The notes beneath the pieces were generated by a model, which did no database searches, was not told the DNA's origin, and worked only from the letters and a program-made list of their open reading frames with translations. Positions 31,823-41,740 of a stretch of 64,000 bases of DNA are shown here, in pieces. The translations under genes and the position numbers were made by a program. This DNA is from JBEKCP01 sp049509515 (GTDB lineage: Bacteria; Planctomycetota; Planctomycetia; Pirellulales; Thermoguttaceae): the NCBI GenBank assembly GCA_049509515.1, contig JBEKZV010000009.1:1-64000 (forward strand). The letters run 5' to 3'. Within the stretch, counting starts at the first letter, position 1. Each line of letters begins with the position of its first letter.

Positions 31823-34525
31823 ATGCTGAAGAAGGCCGTCGTCCTCGTACTGGCAGCCACGCTCTTCACGGCCGGCGGCGGCCTGCGTGCCGCGCCGCCC
31901 GTGCAATTCCGGGCGTGGGGCAGCCAGGGTCCCAACGAGCCCGCGCTGGAAACCGGCTGGACGGAAGTCCGCGAGCCCGTGCGGCTCTTCCCCGAGTCGG
32001 CGCTCACCGCCGAGGAGCGCCAGCGCGGCTTTCTGATTGCGGCGCCCGATCCGCTCAGCGTGGTCGGGCCGGAGGCCGTCCCGTTGGCCTGCGAGCGGGC
32101 AACAGCGCTCGACCTGTTCGGCCCCCGCGGCGAGTACGAAACGGCGTCGTTCGTCCTGCACGCGATCGCCCCCCTGGAAGACGTGCGGATCGACGTCGGC
32201 AACCTTCGCGCCGCCCAGGGTCAGGTCATCCCGGCGGATTGCGTCGACGTGCGCTTCGTGCGGAGCGTCCGCGTGCCGGTGGATCACAAGGCCAAAACCT
32301 TTCGGCGGGAGCCGTTCCTGCTGGAGAAGCGGAAGACCGTCTCGGCCGCCAAAGGCACGGCCCTGCGGGTCTGGTTGACCGTGAAGATTCCCGACGATGC
32401 CGCGGCAGGCGACTACACGGGCACGGTCGCGGTGCAGGTGGCCGGGCAGGCGTCGGCGCGGATCAAGCTGGTCGCAAAGGTCTTGCCGCTCCTGCTTCCC
32501 CCGGCTCCCGTCGAGATGGCCATGTTCTTCCCGAGCCCCGCGGATTCCGACGAGCTGCTCATGAAACAGCTCATCGACGCCCGCGAGCACGGCTGCAACG
32601 GGATCGAGCCGGCCCTGAGCGTCGTCATCAAGACGCGGGATCGGGACTTCGGCGAGGACGACGTCGCGGCGACCCGCGCCCAGTGCAAGCGGCTGATGGC
32701 GGCCGAGAAGAAAGTCTTCGGCCCGCGCGAGTTCCCCGTCACGTTCGAGCTCGGGCACGAGATCGCCTATTTCTGGGACCGGCAGAAGGCATGGTTCTCC
32801 TTCTGGCCGCACAGCAAGAAGATCGACCACGACTTCCTCCATGCCGTGGACGTCGTGTGCGAGCTGGCCAAGGAAGAAGGCTGGCCGCCGCTTCGCGCCT
32901 ACGCGCTGGACGAGGCCGGCGCCCACAACCTGTTGGACGAGGCCGTCTACTACTACGGCCTGATCAAGAAGCACCGGCCGGACCTGGCGACCTGGACGGA
33001 CATCGGCGGCGGCATCGCGATGGGGATCGACGAGATCGGCCCGTTGTCGGCGTCGATCGACGTGTTCAACACGAACCGCTTCACCCCCGAGATCGCCAAG
33101 ACGCTCGTGGGGCGGAAGAAGCCGTATGCCGTTTACAACGGTTGCGGGCCGACGCCCGCCGGGGCGCGGTTCTTCTTCGGCTTCTACGGCTACAAGACCG
33201 GCGCGTCGCAGATCGCCCAGTGGGCCTACTACAGCGGCAACGCCCTGTTCCAGGGGAATGGATTCCGGCAGGACGACGAAGGCTACGTCTACCTTGCCGC
33301 GGACGGCCCCTTGCCGAGCGTGATGTGGGAGGCGGTCCGCGAGGGGATCAAAGACTACCGGTACCTCAGCCTGCTGGCGCGATCGATCGCCGCCGCCGGG
33401 GCGTCCGATCGCCCCGGGGCGCGCGAGGCCGCCGCCGAGGCCGACCGCGTGCTCCGCGGCCTGTTGGGCCGGATCGGCTGGGGATTCCAGCCCCTGGACA
33501 CCGGCAACCGCACCCCGCCGCCCCACCCCTCGATGCTGCGGAAATGGCGCCGGCAAGTGGCGGCGCAGATCCTCAAGCTCCAGCCGCTGCTGGCCCACGG
33601 CGGCGGCGCCCGGCCGAGCGCGGCCCGCCGAGCGCCCCTGGAACTCCCCTGGGCCGAGCCGGCCGGCGAGCAGGCCAGGTACGGGCCCGAGCTGCTGCCC
33701 CCCTCCGGTTTCGAGGAGACCATGAAGCCGTGGCGCGTCGAGACGTGGAACGGCAAGGGCGAGGGACAAATGGACGACACGCAGAGCCACACCGGGCGGA
33801 AGTCCGTCCGGATCGACGTCCCGGCGGCAAGCGGGAGCCAGGCGGTGACCGTTCTGGTTTGGCCCACCTGGGGCGATGGAAAGCTGAACCTGTCGCTGGA
33901 CGAAGGCCGCCGCTACGAGTTCTCCGGCTGGATCAAGTTGGCCCGCCGCAGCGTGCCCCCGAGATTCTGCATCTCGCTGCCGGACGGGGCGGAGAAGAGC
34001 ACGCAGACCGGCCAGGAAGGGCCGACGCCCAGCGGCTGGTATCGGGTCTGGGCCCGCAGCGAGCTGAAGTTTCCGGCGGCCTTGAAGTACCTCGGCGTCT
34101 GGGTACAGGGGCCGGGAACGGTGTGGATCGACGACCTGAGCCTCCGCGAGGTCGTTCCGGCGCCGCTGGAGCTTTCGCTCGATCAGGACATCTACGACGG
34201 CATGGACCGCGCAGGCATCCTCGGCGTGAAGATCAACCGGCGACCGCCGCCGGCACAAGTCCGCTTCCTTCTGTCCCGCGTCGGCGGCCAGGCGGTCTCG
34301 CAGTTGGCCGCGCCTTTCGACGCGGAGACAAGCCTTGCCGCCGCCCCGGAAGACGGCGGCGGCGGGCCGATGCTGTTGGGTCGAGTCGCGCTGGGCCAAT
34401 GCCGGTTCGCCTTCAACCCGTCGACGCTGGCCCCGGGCAAGTACGAGCTGAAAGTGGAGCTGCTCGATCCGCGGGGAGAAGTCGTCGCGGCCCGCTCAAG
34501 CGTGGTCGAGCGCGTCGCGGACTAG
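31823..34525 (+). CDS. Secreted DUF4091-like glycoside hydrolase with CBM-like domain
   Basis: 900-residue exported protein. Signal peptide AVVLVLAATLFTAGGGLRA is followed by an N-terminal beta-sandwich ending in the phrase IPDDAAAGDYTGTVAVQ. A TIM-barrel-like region follows, with FPVTFELGHEIAYF, LRAYALDEAG and SVMWEAVREGIKDYRYL; the last block is typical of DUF4091-type glycosidases. Residues ~640-780 look like a CBM4/9-type jelly roll (SHTGRKSVRIDVPAASGS, WYRVWARSELKF, VWIDDLSLREV). A final beta domain closes the protein. AAGGA lies about 10 nt before the ATG. It ends tail-to-tail with the next gene, the stops sharing CTAG. A distant relative of the paralogs at 38518 and 44976. Substrate unknown. 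Confidence 0.78.
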   Translation: MLKKAVVLVLAATLFTAGGGLRAAPPVQFRAWGSQGPNEPALETGWTEVREPVRLFPESALTAEERQRGFLIAAPDPLSVVGPEAVPLACERATALDLFGPRGEYETASFVLHAIAPLEDVRIDVGNLRAAQGQVIPADCVDVRFVRSVRVPVDHKAKTFRREPFLLEKRKTVSAAKGTALRVWLTVKIPDDAAAGDYTGTVAVQVAGQASARIKLVAKVLPLLLPPAPVEMAMFFPSPADSDELLMKQLIDAREHGCNGIEPALSVVIKTRDRDFGEDDVAATRAQCKRLMAAEKKVFGPREFPVTFELGHEIAYFWDRQKAWFSFWPHSKKIDHDFLHAVDVVCELAKEEGWPPLRAYALDEAGAHNLLDEAVYYYGLIKKHRPDLATWTDIGGGIAMGIDEIGPLSASIDVFNTNRFTPEIAKTLVGRKKPYAVYNGCGPTPAGARFFFGFYGYKTGASQIAQWAYYSGNALFQGNGFRQDDEGYVYLAADGPLPSVMWEAVREGIKDYRYLSLLARSIAAAGASDRPGAREAAAEADRVLRGLLGRIGWGFQPLDTGNRTPPPHPSMLRKWRRQVAAQILKLQPLLAHGGGARPSAARRAPLELPWAEPAGEQARYGPELLPPSGFEETMKPWRVETWNGKGEGQMDDTQSHTGRKSVRIDVPAASGSQAVTVLVWPTWGDGKLNLSLDEGRRYEFSGWIKLARRSVPPRFCISLPDGAEKSTQTGQEGPTPSGWYRVWARSELKFPAALKYLGVWVQGPGTVWIDDLSLREVVPAPLELSLDQDIYDGMDRAGILGVKINRRPPPAQVRFLLSRVGGQAVSQLAAPFDAETSLAAAPEDGGGGPMLLGRVALGQCRFAFNPSTLAPGKYELKVELLDPRGEVVAARSSVVERVAD

Positions 34526-37500
34526 CGCACCTCGACGTTATCGAACACCACCTTGCCTTCCGCGTACAGGCCGGCGGTGCCGGCCTTCAGGTCGCGGTCC
34601 TGCACCCTTGCCGGGAAGACCTCCCGGCCGTTGATCCAGGCGCGCAACTGGCCGCCGGTTGCCGCGAGCCGCATCCGGTCCATGCGCCACTGGTCGAGCC
34701 CGCGCTCCTCGGCAAGGACCGGGGACAGGTGGTGCCAGCCGGGGCACATCGGGTTCTTCTGCCAGTCGAACGGCGCCAGCGCGGGCGGGTTGTCGCAGGT
34801 GGCCAAGACCGTGTCCGTGCCGGAAAGCCGCTTTACCAGCCGGGCCTGGCTGCGGTCGTCGCGGCGCTCGATCTCCAGCCGGTAGTGGTGGTCCTTGTCC
34901 GTGGCGCGGACCACCAGCCCGTACGCGAGTTTTCGGCCCGCACCGATGCGAAACGCCTCGCCCCGCGCCGCCGGGGTCAGGAACACCTCGGCCTCGACGC
35001 CGTAGTCGGTCCAGTACGTGCCGTGGTCCCAGAGCAGGACCGAGCGGGCCTCGGGCTTGTGTTGCCAGAGAGAATTGAGAAAGGTGTGGCCGGCGGCCGG
35101 CGGGTACCAGGCGCTCCGCGCCGCCGAGAGGTCGCCGGCCGACCAGAACCGCAGCACGTCGCCGCCGCAGTTGAAGTCCTCGAAGAAGCGGTCTCCCACG
35201 TGGATCGGGGCCGTGTCGCTCGTGCCCGCCGCCGTGGCCGTGATCCGGTACTCGCCCGGCTTGTCGGCCTGAAAACGGCCCCCCTCGTCGATGCCGGCCG
35301 GCGGCGAGCAGGTCCAGCGCACCGGCGCGTCCATCGGCTGGCCGAGGGCGTTGAGCACGGCGACCGTAAACCGCACGGGCATTCCGGCCGGCACGCTCAC
35401 GCGGCGCGGCGACACGCGGACCTCCACGGCCGTCCGCTGCGCCTGGCCGGTGTCAACGGCCGTGAACGTCAGGTCGGCCACGTGCAGGCGCTTGTCGCCC
35501 AGCGCCGGCAGCGCGGGCGCCGCGTAGTAGTCGCCATGCGCCGTCAGGCGGATGGGCAGCTTGCCCGGCTTCAGTTCGGCGTACCAGCGGTACCCGGCCC
35601 AGTCGGTCGTATCGACGGTCTTGGTCTCCATGCGCCGGCCGTAACGGCCGCCGACCTCCAGGGTCAGCAGCGGCCAGGCGGCGCCGTATTCGCCCTTGGC
35701 CCGCGCGGCGATGATGTACGGCCCGGCCTGCTGGACGTTGACGATCGTGTCGTAGACGCTGGCAAATGATCCGCCCTTGTAGGTGATGCTGCCGTCGGGG
35801 TTCCCGCCGCGCACGGCCGTGAACTCGGCGATGGGGAATCTCGTGGAAGGCCCTTTGACCGCCGGAAACAGGATCGGGTGGCGGCACCGGCCGAGGTACT
35901 CCGCATAGGACAGGTCGCCGATTTGCGCCGCCGCGTCCGCTGTGGGCAGCGACTTCCCGGCGGCGGGCTCGACGCCGAGCTTGTTTCCGGCCGGATCGCG
36001 ATCGACGCAGAAGCCGGGCACGGTGATCAAGCCGCGCCGGTCGGCTTCGATCACTCCGGCTTGGAGCAGTTGCCCGCCGGCCACCTTGCGGTTGGTCCAG
36101 AGGTACTTCGCGCCCTTCTCGACCTTGAACTGCTGTAGGCGCCAGGGCGTGATGTCGGTCTGCCCGTACCGCGCGGTGGTCGGCGGCACGGATTGGCCGT
36201 TGAGCGCCAGTCCCGAGTCGCCGATCCGCACGGCCACCTCGAACCGCTCCGTCGTATCGACCATGTCCAACGGCAGCGCGGTCTTTCCTGCGGCCTTGAA
36301 CGGCGCCTCGGGATGGTGCCAGACCAGGTAGCCGTTCAGGGTTCCCCGCGGCTCTGCTTGCCACTCCTTCTGCGGCACCTCGGCGAAGTTCACGTTGCTG
36401 AAGGCGAGGTACGCCTGGTTGCGCGGGATGTGAACCCACTTGCCGTGCGGGGCATCGCCGATGTCGCACCACCACCAGCCGCCGCCGCGGCGCTCGGCCG
36501 CCATGGCCAGGTAGAACTCCGGATAGCCGGACAGGCCCCAGTGGCGCTGGTCGGACGTGTCGTAGTTGTCGCTCATGCACTGCGAGATGAACGGCCAGGC
36601 GCGATGGGGAAACTTCCGCGAGAGCCACACCGGATCGTTCCAGTCCCAGACGTTATGGCCTTGCTCGTTCTTCAGTGCCCATGCGGGCTTGCCCACGGCC
36701 AGCCACTCGTGCGCCCGCATGGGGGATTTCCAGGCCGCCTCCTGCGCGGCCGAGCAGAAGGCGAAGACCTCGGGGTGGTGCACGGCCATGCCGAGCGACG
36801 TGCCTTCGCCGACCATCACCACGTGGTCGCGGCTGGCCCGCGGGAACTCCCGGAAGAAGTACTCCAGCTCCCTGAGCGCGCGGTCCTCGAGGTACGGCCG
36901 GACCCTGGCCTGCCGCGGGTCCTTGCCGGTGTTCGTGCGGTCGTGGTAGCCGTAGAGATTGCGCATCGCGCTTTGGCCGCCCCAGGCCGGGTTCTCGTCC
37001 GGGCCTTTGCGCGCGGCGAAATAATAGCGGCCGCCTTCGCGCCACCCGCCGCGCGTGAACGGGGCGGTGCGCGGCGGGAACGGCGCCAGTCGCGTGGGCG
37101 GAACGTAAATCCCGTCGCTGACGACCGACGCACCGCCGTGCGACCACCACGATTCCAATGCGATCCACGCCGGCTCGGCCGTCGCCTTGCCCAGTCCGAT
37201 CAGGTGCGGCGGCGGGTTGAGGCGGAAGTAGAACGGCGTGGAAGGTTCGACGTGCAGCCCGTCCGCGCCGCCGCCCCAGTAGACGTACTCGCGGATCTGC
37301 CGCGGCGGGCTGTGTTTGATCGACTGATGGAAGACGACTTGCAGCACCGGCCGCGGCGTTTCGAGCCGTAGGGCGACCGGCTCCGCCGTGGCGTTGCCGG
37401 CCCCGAAATCCCGGCGGTTCTCGTTTCCACGCACGACCGAGGTCACGGCGAAATACGCCTGGCCGGGCTGTTCCACGGTATGCACGAACAGGCCCGTATC

Positions 37501-38478
37501 GTCGGCCAGTTCCGGGCCCTTCAGCTCGCGCAGGCCTTCGCCCAACAGGCTGGAGTCGGCCAGCCACTTGCCGCCCCGGACCTGCTTCGGCCACTCGTCG
37601 TCGATCACGAAGTTGTACCGCGGCGGGATCTTCGCCAACAGCGCGTCCCAGTAGGCCTTGTCGGTCATGTCCTTGGTCTTCTCAACGCCCAAGAATGCCT
37701 TGAAGTGGATGTACCCGGCATAGCTGCCCATGCCGTCGCGCGAGTAGACCGTGCGGCGATAGTTCAGTTGCGAGTTCTTGTGGACCTCGCCCAGCAGCGT
37801 GGCCTGATCGAGGCTCGCGGCGGTGATCGGCGCCTTGTGCAGGTAGACGCGGTAGGTGGAATCGAAGAAGGGGCCCTCGTACGGAATCTGCTTCCAGGTG
37901 AGGAAGACCTGCCCCGAGCGGTACGCCGCCTTAAGTTGAGCGGGCTGTTTCGGCCGGTTGGGGTTCTCGCCGGCCAGCGTGACCTCCAGGTAGGGCCGCT
38001 GCCATGCCGGCTGAGCGTCATTGCCGGGCAGCGGGAAATTGGTCCGGAGCCCCTGGTTGCCGGCCGGGTTTGCCGCCCAGGCCCCGACCGCGGCGGTCAC
38101 GTCCCATTCGTGGCACACCGGCGAGGCGAAAGCGAACGGATAACTCGCGGCCAACGGCGCGGCCGGACCGCCCTCTTGCCAGACCTTCAGCCCGTCGAAG
38201 TCGCCGGCGTTCCAGCGATCCATGCCGAAGGCGCCGTGCGTTGTCCTGTCCCGGCCGTCGACCCACAGCCGGAGCACGGCCCGCTTCACTCCCTTGGCTG
38301 CGGGCAGTGTGGCCGGGTCGAAGCGGATCGTAGCGCCGTCGGAGCGGTTTTGGACGGTTGTGACACCGGTCAGGTCGCAACTGTCTTGCTCGCCCACGCG
38401 CACTGTAACCAGCGATTCCGCGACGGCGCAGGAGCCGTACAGCACCAGAACCAACAGGGATGCCGGCGTTCTTCGCAT
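34522..38478 (-). CDS. 1,318-residue secreted multidomain protein with embedded hydrolase-like part
   Basis: No family name fits the whole protein. A signal peptide (SLLVLVLYGSCAVAE) leads into a DNRLRE/CBM96-like sandwich (TIRFDPATLPAAKGVKRAVL; VKRAVLRLWVDG) and then an Fn3-like segment (YRSGQVFLTWKQIPYEG). The middle (about 520-700) contains DHVVMVGEGTSLGMAVHH, a GxSxG-like elbow (G-T-S-L-G) suggesting an alpha/beta hydrolase fold, with WNDPVWLSRKFP and WWWCDIGDAPHGKW nearby. Near the C-terminus come a BIG2-like Ig domain (PVRFTVAVLNALGQPMDAPV) and a LamG/DUF1080-like sandwich (HHYRLEIERRDD; VVFDNVEVR). It starts 39 nt after the gene at 38518 on the same strand, so both form an operon. Probably a polysaccharide-binding esterase or lyase (inference). 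Confidence 0.7.
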   Translation of the reverse strand: MRRTPASLLVLVLYGSCAVAESLVTVRVGEQDSCDLTGVTTVQNRSDGATIRFDPATLPAAKGVKRAVLRLWVDGRDRTTHGAFGMDRWNAGDFDGLKVWQEGGPAAPLAASYPFAFASPVCHEWDVTAAVGAWAANPAGNQGLRTNFPLPGNDAQPAWQRPYLEVTLAGENPNRPKQPAQLKAAYRSGQVFLTWKQIPYEGPFFDSTYRVYLHKAPITAASLDQATLLGEVHKNSQLNYRRTVYSRDGMGSYAGYIHFKAFLGVEKTKDMTDKAYWDALLAKIPPRYNFVIDDEWPKQVRGGKWLADSSLLGEGLRELKGPELADDTGLFVHTVEQPGQAYFAVTSVVRGNENRRDFGAGNATAEPVALRLETPRPVLQVVFHQSIKHSPPRQIREYVYWGGGADGLHVEPSTPFYFRLNPPPHLIGLGKATAEPAWIALESWWSHGGASVVSDGIYVPPTRLAPFPPRTAPFTRGGWREGGRYYFAARKGPDENPAWGGQSAMRNLYGYHDRTNTGKDPRQARVRPYLEDRALRELEYFFREFPRASRDHVVMVGEGTSLGMAVHHPEVFAFCSAAQEAAWKSPMRAHEWLAVGKPAWALKNEQGHNVWDWNDPVWLSRKFPHRAWPFISQCMSDNYDTSDQRHWGLSGYPEFYLAMAAERRGGGWWWCDIGDAPHGKWVHIPRNQAYLAFSNVNFAEVPQKEWQAEPRGTLNGYLVWHHPEAPFKAAGKTALPLDMVDTTERFEVAVRIGDSGLALNGQSVPPTTARYGQTDITPWRLQQFKVEKGAKYLWTNRKVAGGQLLQAGVIEADRRGLITVPGFCVDRDPAGNKLGVEPAAGKSLPTADAAAQIGDLSYAEYLGRCRHPILFPAVKGPSTRFPIAEFTAVRGGNPDGSITYKGGSFASVYDTIVNVQQAGPYIIAARAKGEYGAAWPLLTLEVGGRYGRRMETKTVDTTDWAGYRWYAELKPGKLPIRLTAHGDYYAAPALPALGDKRLHVADLTFTAVDTGQAQRTAVEVRVSPRRVSVPAGMPVRFTVAVLNALGQPMDAPVRWTCSPPAGIDEGGRFQADKPGEYRITATAAGTSDTAPIHVGDRFFEDFNCGGDVLRFWSAGDLSAARSAWYPPAAGHTFLNSLWQHKPEARSVLLWDHGTYWTDYGVEAEVFLTPAARGEAFRIGAGRKLAYGLVVRATDKDHHYRLEIERRDDRSQARLVKRLSGTDTVLATCDNPPALAPFDWQKNPMCPGWHHLSPVLAEERGLDQWRMDRMRLAATGGQLRAWINGREVFPARVQDRDLKAGTAGLYAEGKVVFDNVEVR

Positions 38479-38517
38479 GATGGTGCGCCTGTTACTTCCT
38501 GGTCATTCGAACTCGTC

Positions 38518-41382
38518 CTACTGCTCCGCTTTGCCGCCGGTCTTGGCGGCGACCTCGCCGGCCAGGGCGAATAGCCTCGCCCGCCGTGCCTGCCAACCCG
38601 AGCTGAGAAACCAGGCGTTGCCGGCGGGCTGGTTCAGCCAGTAGGTCGTAGGCTGGGTGATCACCCGCAGGCCGCCGACGTTCAGGCAGGCAACTCCGGC
38701 GATCATGGCCCGCGAACGCTCCTCCAGCACGACCTCGCAGCGCCGGGTCAGGTCGGGTCCGAGCTTCTCCTTGAGTGACTCGTCCGTCAGGGCGCGTTCG
38801 AGGACGATGCGGGCCTCGCACTCTTCCAGGCCCTCGCGGAGGAATTCGTAGCGGTTGGTGGCCACCGGGCCGGCGGGACCCGCCGCCAGGACGTAGCTGC
38901 ACAGGTCGAGGTTTCGCCACTGGCTTTGCGGGTAACGTTCCCAGACTCGGCCCGTGCGTTGGCCGCGATTGTTGCGGAAGACCGGCCAGAAGTCGGCGCC
39001 GATGCGGCCCGCGCCGCGCTGCGTTCCCGTGATGTTCAACTCCAGGAAGCTCCGCAGCGTCGTGGCCGGCCAGACGTTGAGGTCCTCGTTGCGGCGATAT
39101 TCGACGACCAGCTCCGGGCGCTTCCAGCCGTAGACGCGGTCCTTCGGCGAGTCGGCAAGATAAGTCACGTGAAAGACGTTGGCCGCGTAGCCCACGGGTT
39201 TGGGCCCGCCGCCGCCGTGACTGTGGACGACCCAGGGCAAGTTGCCGGATGCCTCGTTGATGGCCGCCACCTGCTCGTTGCTGGGCCACGTATCGCAGAC
39301 CACGCCCACCATCATGGCTTTTTCAAGACCGCGCCCGGCCAGGCGTTTGCGCAGCTCGGCGAAGAGGGACTTCCAGATGGCCTTGCCGCGCGGATCGGCA
39401 TAGGCGTAGGGATGCCCCGGCCCGATGGTCTTGGTCGCCGGATCGAGCACCGAGATTTCCGGCGAGATGCCGTACTTGGCCTGGGTCGCGCGGATCGTAT
39501 CGCCGCGCTTCTTGAGCACCAGGAAAAAATCGTTCTTTCGCTGGTCTTCGGAAAGTCTGTTCCACCACGCGTCGTTGTAATAGTCCGCGCCGGGGACCAC
39601 GTAGGAGTCCCAGACGGTGAAGACGACGATTTTCGGCCTGCCCATGTGCTCCCCGGCAACGTCGAGGTAGCGGTCCATGACCGAGAACTCCCACTCGTAG
39701 GCGTCGTCGGACTTCTTGATCCAACGGACCATCGACTGCTCGTTGCCGAAGTTGGTGTGGCAGATCAGCGGCACGTAGACCACGCGGCTGCCGACCTCGC
39801 CCAGAAAGTCCATGGCGCGGGCGATCAGCCGGAAGTGCTCGTCGGACCAGAGGTCGAGATGGTACTCCTGGACCAGCGTGTCGGGCGACTCGATCAGCTC
39901 GACCCACGTGCGGTAGTCCTGCGTGTCCGGCAGCGACCAGTCCGAGACCTCGAGCTTGACGGGCACGTCGATGGGATCGGAGCCTTCGAGTTCGACGGTG
40001 ACCCGGCCGCCATAGGAGCCGGGCCCCGCCTCCTTCGGCACGTGGACCGTGATCCAGATCGGCACCACCGTTCCGCCGCCGGACTGGCTCGCGGAGAACT
40101 CCGCCGGCGGCGATTCGAGAAGGTAGCCGAGCTGCGTGGCGCCCTGATGGGCCGAATTGTCGCCGACGTTGCCGCCCAAAGCGGCATGGCGGCCGCGCAA
40201 GATGCTGCCGTAGCGATAGTCGTCGAGCACGCCCGTGATGTTGCCGCCCGCAGCGGCGTAGCGGATGCGCACTTGGACCGCCGGAATCGTCGCGCCGCCC
40301 TGCTTGAGATCGCCGGGCGAGACCTTCAGGTTCTTGATGGCCGTGGACGAGCCGAACACGATTTTGCCCGAGAACCAGCCGTTGCGGGCCGCCGTGATGA
40401 CGACCGGCCGCAGCGGCTCGCAGCGGTCGGGAATGCTCGTGTCGTAGTCCAGGGACAGGACGTCGCTGTTCCACACCCGCACCTCGGACGGCCGGCCGGT
40501 GTTGGCCACCAACCCCTCGGCCCCGGCGGCCGTCAAGAACACGTCGCCGATGCCGATCGTCGGCCACCGCAGCACGTAGGGCGAGCCGAACTCCCGCTGG
40601 ACTTGGTTGCTGGGCTTGAAGTCGGGGCGGCCAGTCTGATCCACCACCTTGTGGTAGGGCGCCGGGACCGCTTCCACGGCCAGAATGTTGACGCCTTTAC
40701 GGAGCAGTTCCCGGGGGACGACAACGTCCTGCAGGGCCCGCTCGCGCAGGGCCAGGTTTTTCGGATAGGCATCGGCTCGCCAGTCCCCGGGCACGAGCTT
40801 GCCGTCGGGCAGGGCATAGGCCGCAAGCGGATAGGCTTCGGCGACCGTCGTCGGGCCGATGGCGGCACCCTCGGGTAGATGGGCCCGCGCGATCTCCCGG
40901 CCGTTGAGGTACACGACGACGCCGCCACGATAGCTGATCGCCAGCCGCAGTCGGCCGGCCCTGGCCGGGTCGGTGACCTCGAACCGGCCGCGCAAGTAGA
41001 GGCGCCCCACCAACGGCGCCTGGCACGTTTCCGGAACCGTCCCGCGAAGCCAGGAGTCGTCGTCGAAGCCGGGATCTTTCCACGTGGCCGGCAGCATCTC
41101 GCCGTCGTGGTTCAACCACGAGACGTTGGTCCGCATGGGCTTCAGGCCGTCGTCGAGCTGGATCAGCGGGAGTCTCAGGACCGAGTAGCTGTGCCAGACA
41201 CTCCGGGTGTCGAGCACGGTGACGAGAGCGGCCGCCGCGGGTTTCGCCCCTGCTGCCGGCCTGGCCGCCGGCGCTGCCGCCGCCGCCACGTTGAGGTCCT
41301 CGCCCCCGACCGCTGCACCGGCCAACCCCACAGCCACCGCCATCCCGAGCCATCCCGTCACCGCGCGTCCCTTGTGGGGCAT
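38518..41382 (-). CDS. Secreted DUF4091-like protein, paralog A
   Basis: A 954-residue exported protein with an alanine/proline-rich region after the signal peptide. Next is a GH2-type sugar-binding jelly roll (FDDDSWLRGTVPE; YLRGRFEVTD; GGVVVYLNGREIARAHLPEG), then an Ig-like domain ending SDWSLPDTQDYRTWVELIE. The catalytic-type barrel carries VVYVPLICHTNFGNEQSMVRW, GRPKIVVFTVWDSYVV and EYRRNEDLNVWPATTLRS. Close paralog of the gene at 44976 on the other strand: the jelly roll, DWSLPDTQD and GNEQSMVRW blocks align almost residue for residue. GAGGAG sits 6 nt before the ATG. First gene of a two-gene operon with the 1,318-residue protein. Substrate unknown; the nearby GH106 genes point to rhamnose-containing glycans. 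Confidence 0.78.
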   Translation of the reverse strand: MPHKGRAVTGWLGMAVAVGLAGAAVGGEDLNVAAAAAPAARPAAGAKPAAAALVTVLDTRSVWHSYSVLRLPLIQLDDGLKPMRTNVSWLNHDGEMLPATWKDPGFDDDSWLRGTVPETCQAPLVGRLYLRGRFEVTDPARAGRLRLAISYRGGVVVYLNGREIARAHLPEGAAIGPTTVAEAYPLAAYALPDGKLVPGDWRADAYPKNLALRERALQDVVVPRELLRKGVNILAVEAVPAPYHKVVDQTGRPDFKPSNQVQREFGSPYVLRWPTIGIGDVFLTAAGAEGLVANTGRPSEVRVWNSDVLSLDYDTSIPDRCEPLRPVVITAARNGWFSGKIVFGSSTAIKNLKVSPGDLKQGGATIPAVQVRIRYAAAGGNITGVLDDYRYGSILRGRHAALGGNVGDNSAHQGATQLGYLLESPPAEFSASQSGGGTVVPIWITVHVPKEAGPGSYGGRVTVELEGSDPIDVPVKLEVSDWSLPDTQDYRTWVELIESPDTLVQEYHLDLWSDEHFRLIARAMDFLGEVGSRVVYVPLICHTNFGNEQSMVRWIKKSDDAYEWEFSVMDRYLDVAGEHMGRPKIVVFTVWDSYVVPGADYYNDAWWNRLSEDQRKNDFFLVLKKRGDTIRATQAKYGISPEISVLDPATKTIGPGHPYAYADPRGKAIWKSLFAELRKRLAGRGLEKAMMVGVVCDTWPSNEQVAAINEASGNLPWVVHSHGGGGPKPVGYAANVFHVTYLADSPKDRVYGWKRPELVVEYRRNEDLNVWPATTLRSFLELNITGTQRGAGRIGADFWPVFRNNRGQRTGRVWERYPQSQWRNLDLCSYVLAAGPAGPVATNRYEFLREGLEECEARIVLERALTDESLKEKLGPDLTRRCEVVLEERSRAMIAGVACLNVGGLRVITQPTTYWLNQPAGNAWFLSSGWQARRARLFALAGEVAAKTGGKAEQ

Positions 41383-41740
41383 CGACCTCTCCTCGTATCA
41401 AGAGTTCCAACTAGGCCGCGTAGTCTCCGCCGTTGAAGAACGTCTGCTGCCGGCCGCTGCCCGGCTGGATAACGTGGTGGAGCATAGCCGGAACGATCAA
41501 TCGTGCTGAGCGTGCCATGCCCCACAAATAGCAGATTCCAGCAATCGCGTCAACAAGCAAGAGTGCCAGAAAACCTCGCCGCACGCGAACCGGAAGAGAC
41601 TTGACATCTCACGCCCCGCCGTCTAACTTCAAAGCCGCGTTTTCGACTCCCTCCGACTTACCATGGAACCCGTTCCGGCGGACGGCCCGGCGCAGGCCGC
41701 ACCCCGAGCGGGCACCTCTACACTCAAGCGGAGATTCGTG
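41383..41740. other. Divergent intergenic region of the carbohydrate cluster
   Basis: 358 nt between the starts of paralog A (minus) and the first GH106 gene (plus). The centre (about 41480-41600) is noticeably A+T-richer than its surroundings, as expected for promoters or operators, but I see no clear palindrome or promoter hexamers. Confidence 0.6.

Noticed and set aside
31915..35769. 1,284-codon plus-strand open frame
   Set aside because: Runs in another frame of one real gene and antisense to the next; its text is arginine/proline-rich without domains.
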